Assembly: GCA_001803815.1 (NCBI GenBank)
Contig: MHEL01000068.1
Span: forward strand, 3,219 to 17,142
Reading direction: 5' to 3'
From: Nitrospirae bacterium RBG_19FT_COMBO_42_15
GTDB taxonomy: Bacteria > Nitrospirota > CAKKRA01 > 9FT-COMBO-42-15
DNA length: 13,924 bases
In this document: positions 13,872 through 13,924 of the stretch, in pieces
Layout of the letters: the number at the start of each line of letters is the position of its first letter
Position numbering within the stretch: position 1 is the first letter of the stretch
Position numbers and translations under genes: made by a program
Notes under the pieces: generated by a model
Database searches by the model: none
What the model saw: only the letters and a program-made list of their open reading frames with translations
Told to the model about the DNA's origin: nothing

Positions 13872-13924
13872 ATGCACCCGTTTTTTAAAAAGGAAAATTT
13901 TATGCATCTATTCACCTGTCTTGC
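13872..13924 (+). CDS. Start of an unidentified plus-strand ORF (cut by window edge)
   Basis: An ATG with an AAAGGAG ribosome binding site 9 nt upstream opens a frame (MHPFFKKENFMHLFTCL) that stays open to the right edge, about 17 codons. A second in-frame ATG at codon 11 is also possible. The sequence is too short to identify. It follows the SCP2-like gene by 90 nt in the same direction, with no clear terminator between them, so it may share its transcript. Confidence 0.4.
   Translation, partial: MHPFFKKENFMHLFTCL

Noticed and set aside
1..13924. CRISPR array, tRNA/rRNA, insertion sequence or phage genes
   Set aside because: No regularly spaced repeats, RNA-gene features, transposase-like or phage-like proteins were seen. 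Almost all the sequence is accounted for by signalling genes and short gaps.

Overview
The window looks like chromosomal DNA of a free-living Gram-negative (diderm) bacterium. It is moderately AT-rich and packed with minus-strand genes that carry strong AGGAGG-type ribosome binding sites. Exported proteins, a sigma-54 activator and a full chemosensory operon would fit Nitrospirota or the former Deltaproteobacteria. That placement is an impression from gene content and protein flavour, not a proven assignment.

Layout, following transcription from right to left. A soluble PAS histidine kinase (11857-13023) and an NtrC-type sigma-54 activator (10434-11843) form a two-gene two-component unit with its own sigma-70-type promoter. 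A 258-bp control region follows (10176-10433). It holds two tandem 17-bp TGTT-N9-AACA sites, a perfect IHF consensus and a GG-N10-GC sigma-54 promoter, in that order. Downstream lies a ten-gene operon: cheW, a PhnD-like periplasmic binding protein, a transmembrane chemoreceptor, cheR, cheA, cheB, cheY, cheX, a REC-GGDEF diguanylate cyclase and a stand-alone receiver. The first 88 bases are the start of proS (prolyl-tRNA synthetase), which appears to have its own promoter and perhaps a leaderless mRNA.

On the plus strand, divergent from the kinase, is a small exported SCP2-like protein (13263-13781) with a clear sigma-70 promoter. The first codons of another plus-strand ORF sit at the right edge.

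Proposed working model (inference): the kinase senses a cytoplasmic signal and phosphorylates the NtrC-type regulator. That regulator binds the tandem upstream sites and, with IHF bending the DNA, activates sigma-54 RNA polymerase at the che operon. The chemoreceptor, possibly read through the PhnD-like binding protein, controls CheA. CheA can feed CheB (adaptation), CheY (with CheX as phosphatase), the diguanylate cyclase (c-di-GMP) and the last receiver. There are no flagellar or pilus genes and no cheC, cheD or cheV in the window, so whether the output is swimming, twitching or surface/biofilm behaviour cannot be read here. The most notable points are the complete enhancer-type control region, the orphan binding protein inside a che operon, the Wsp-like c-di-GMP branch, and a palindromic repeat apparently inserted in frame in cheA.
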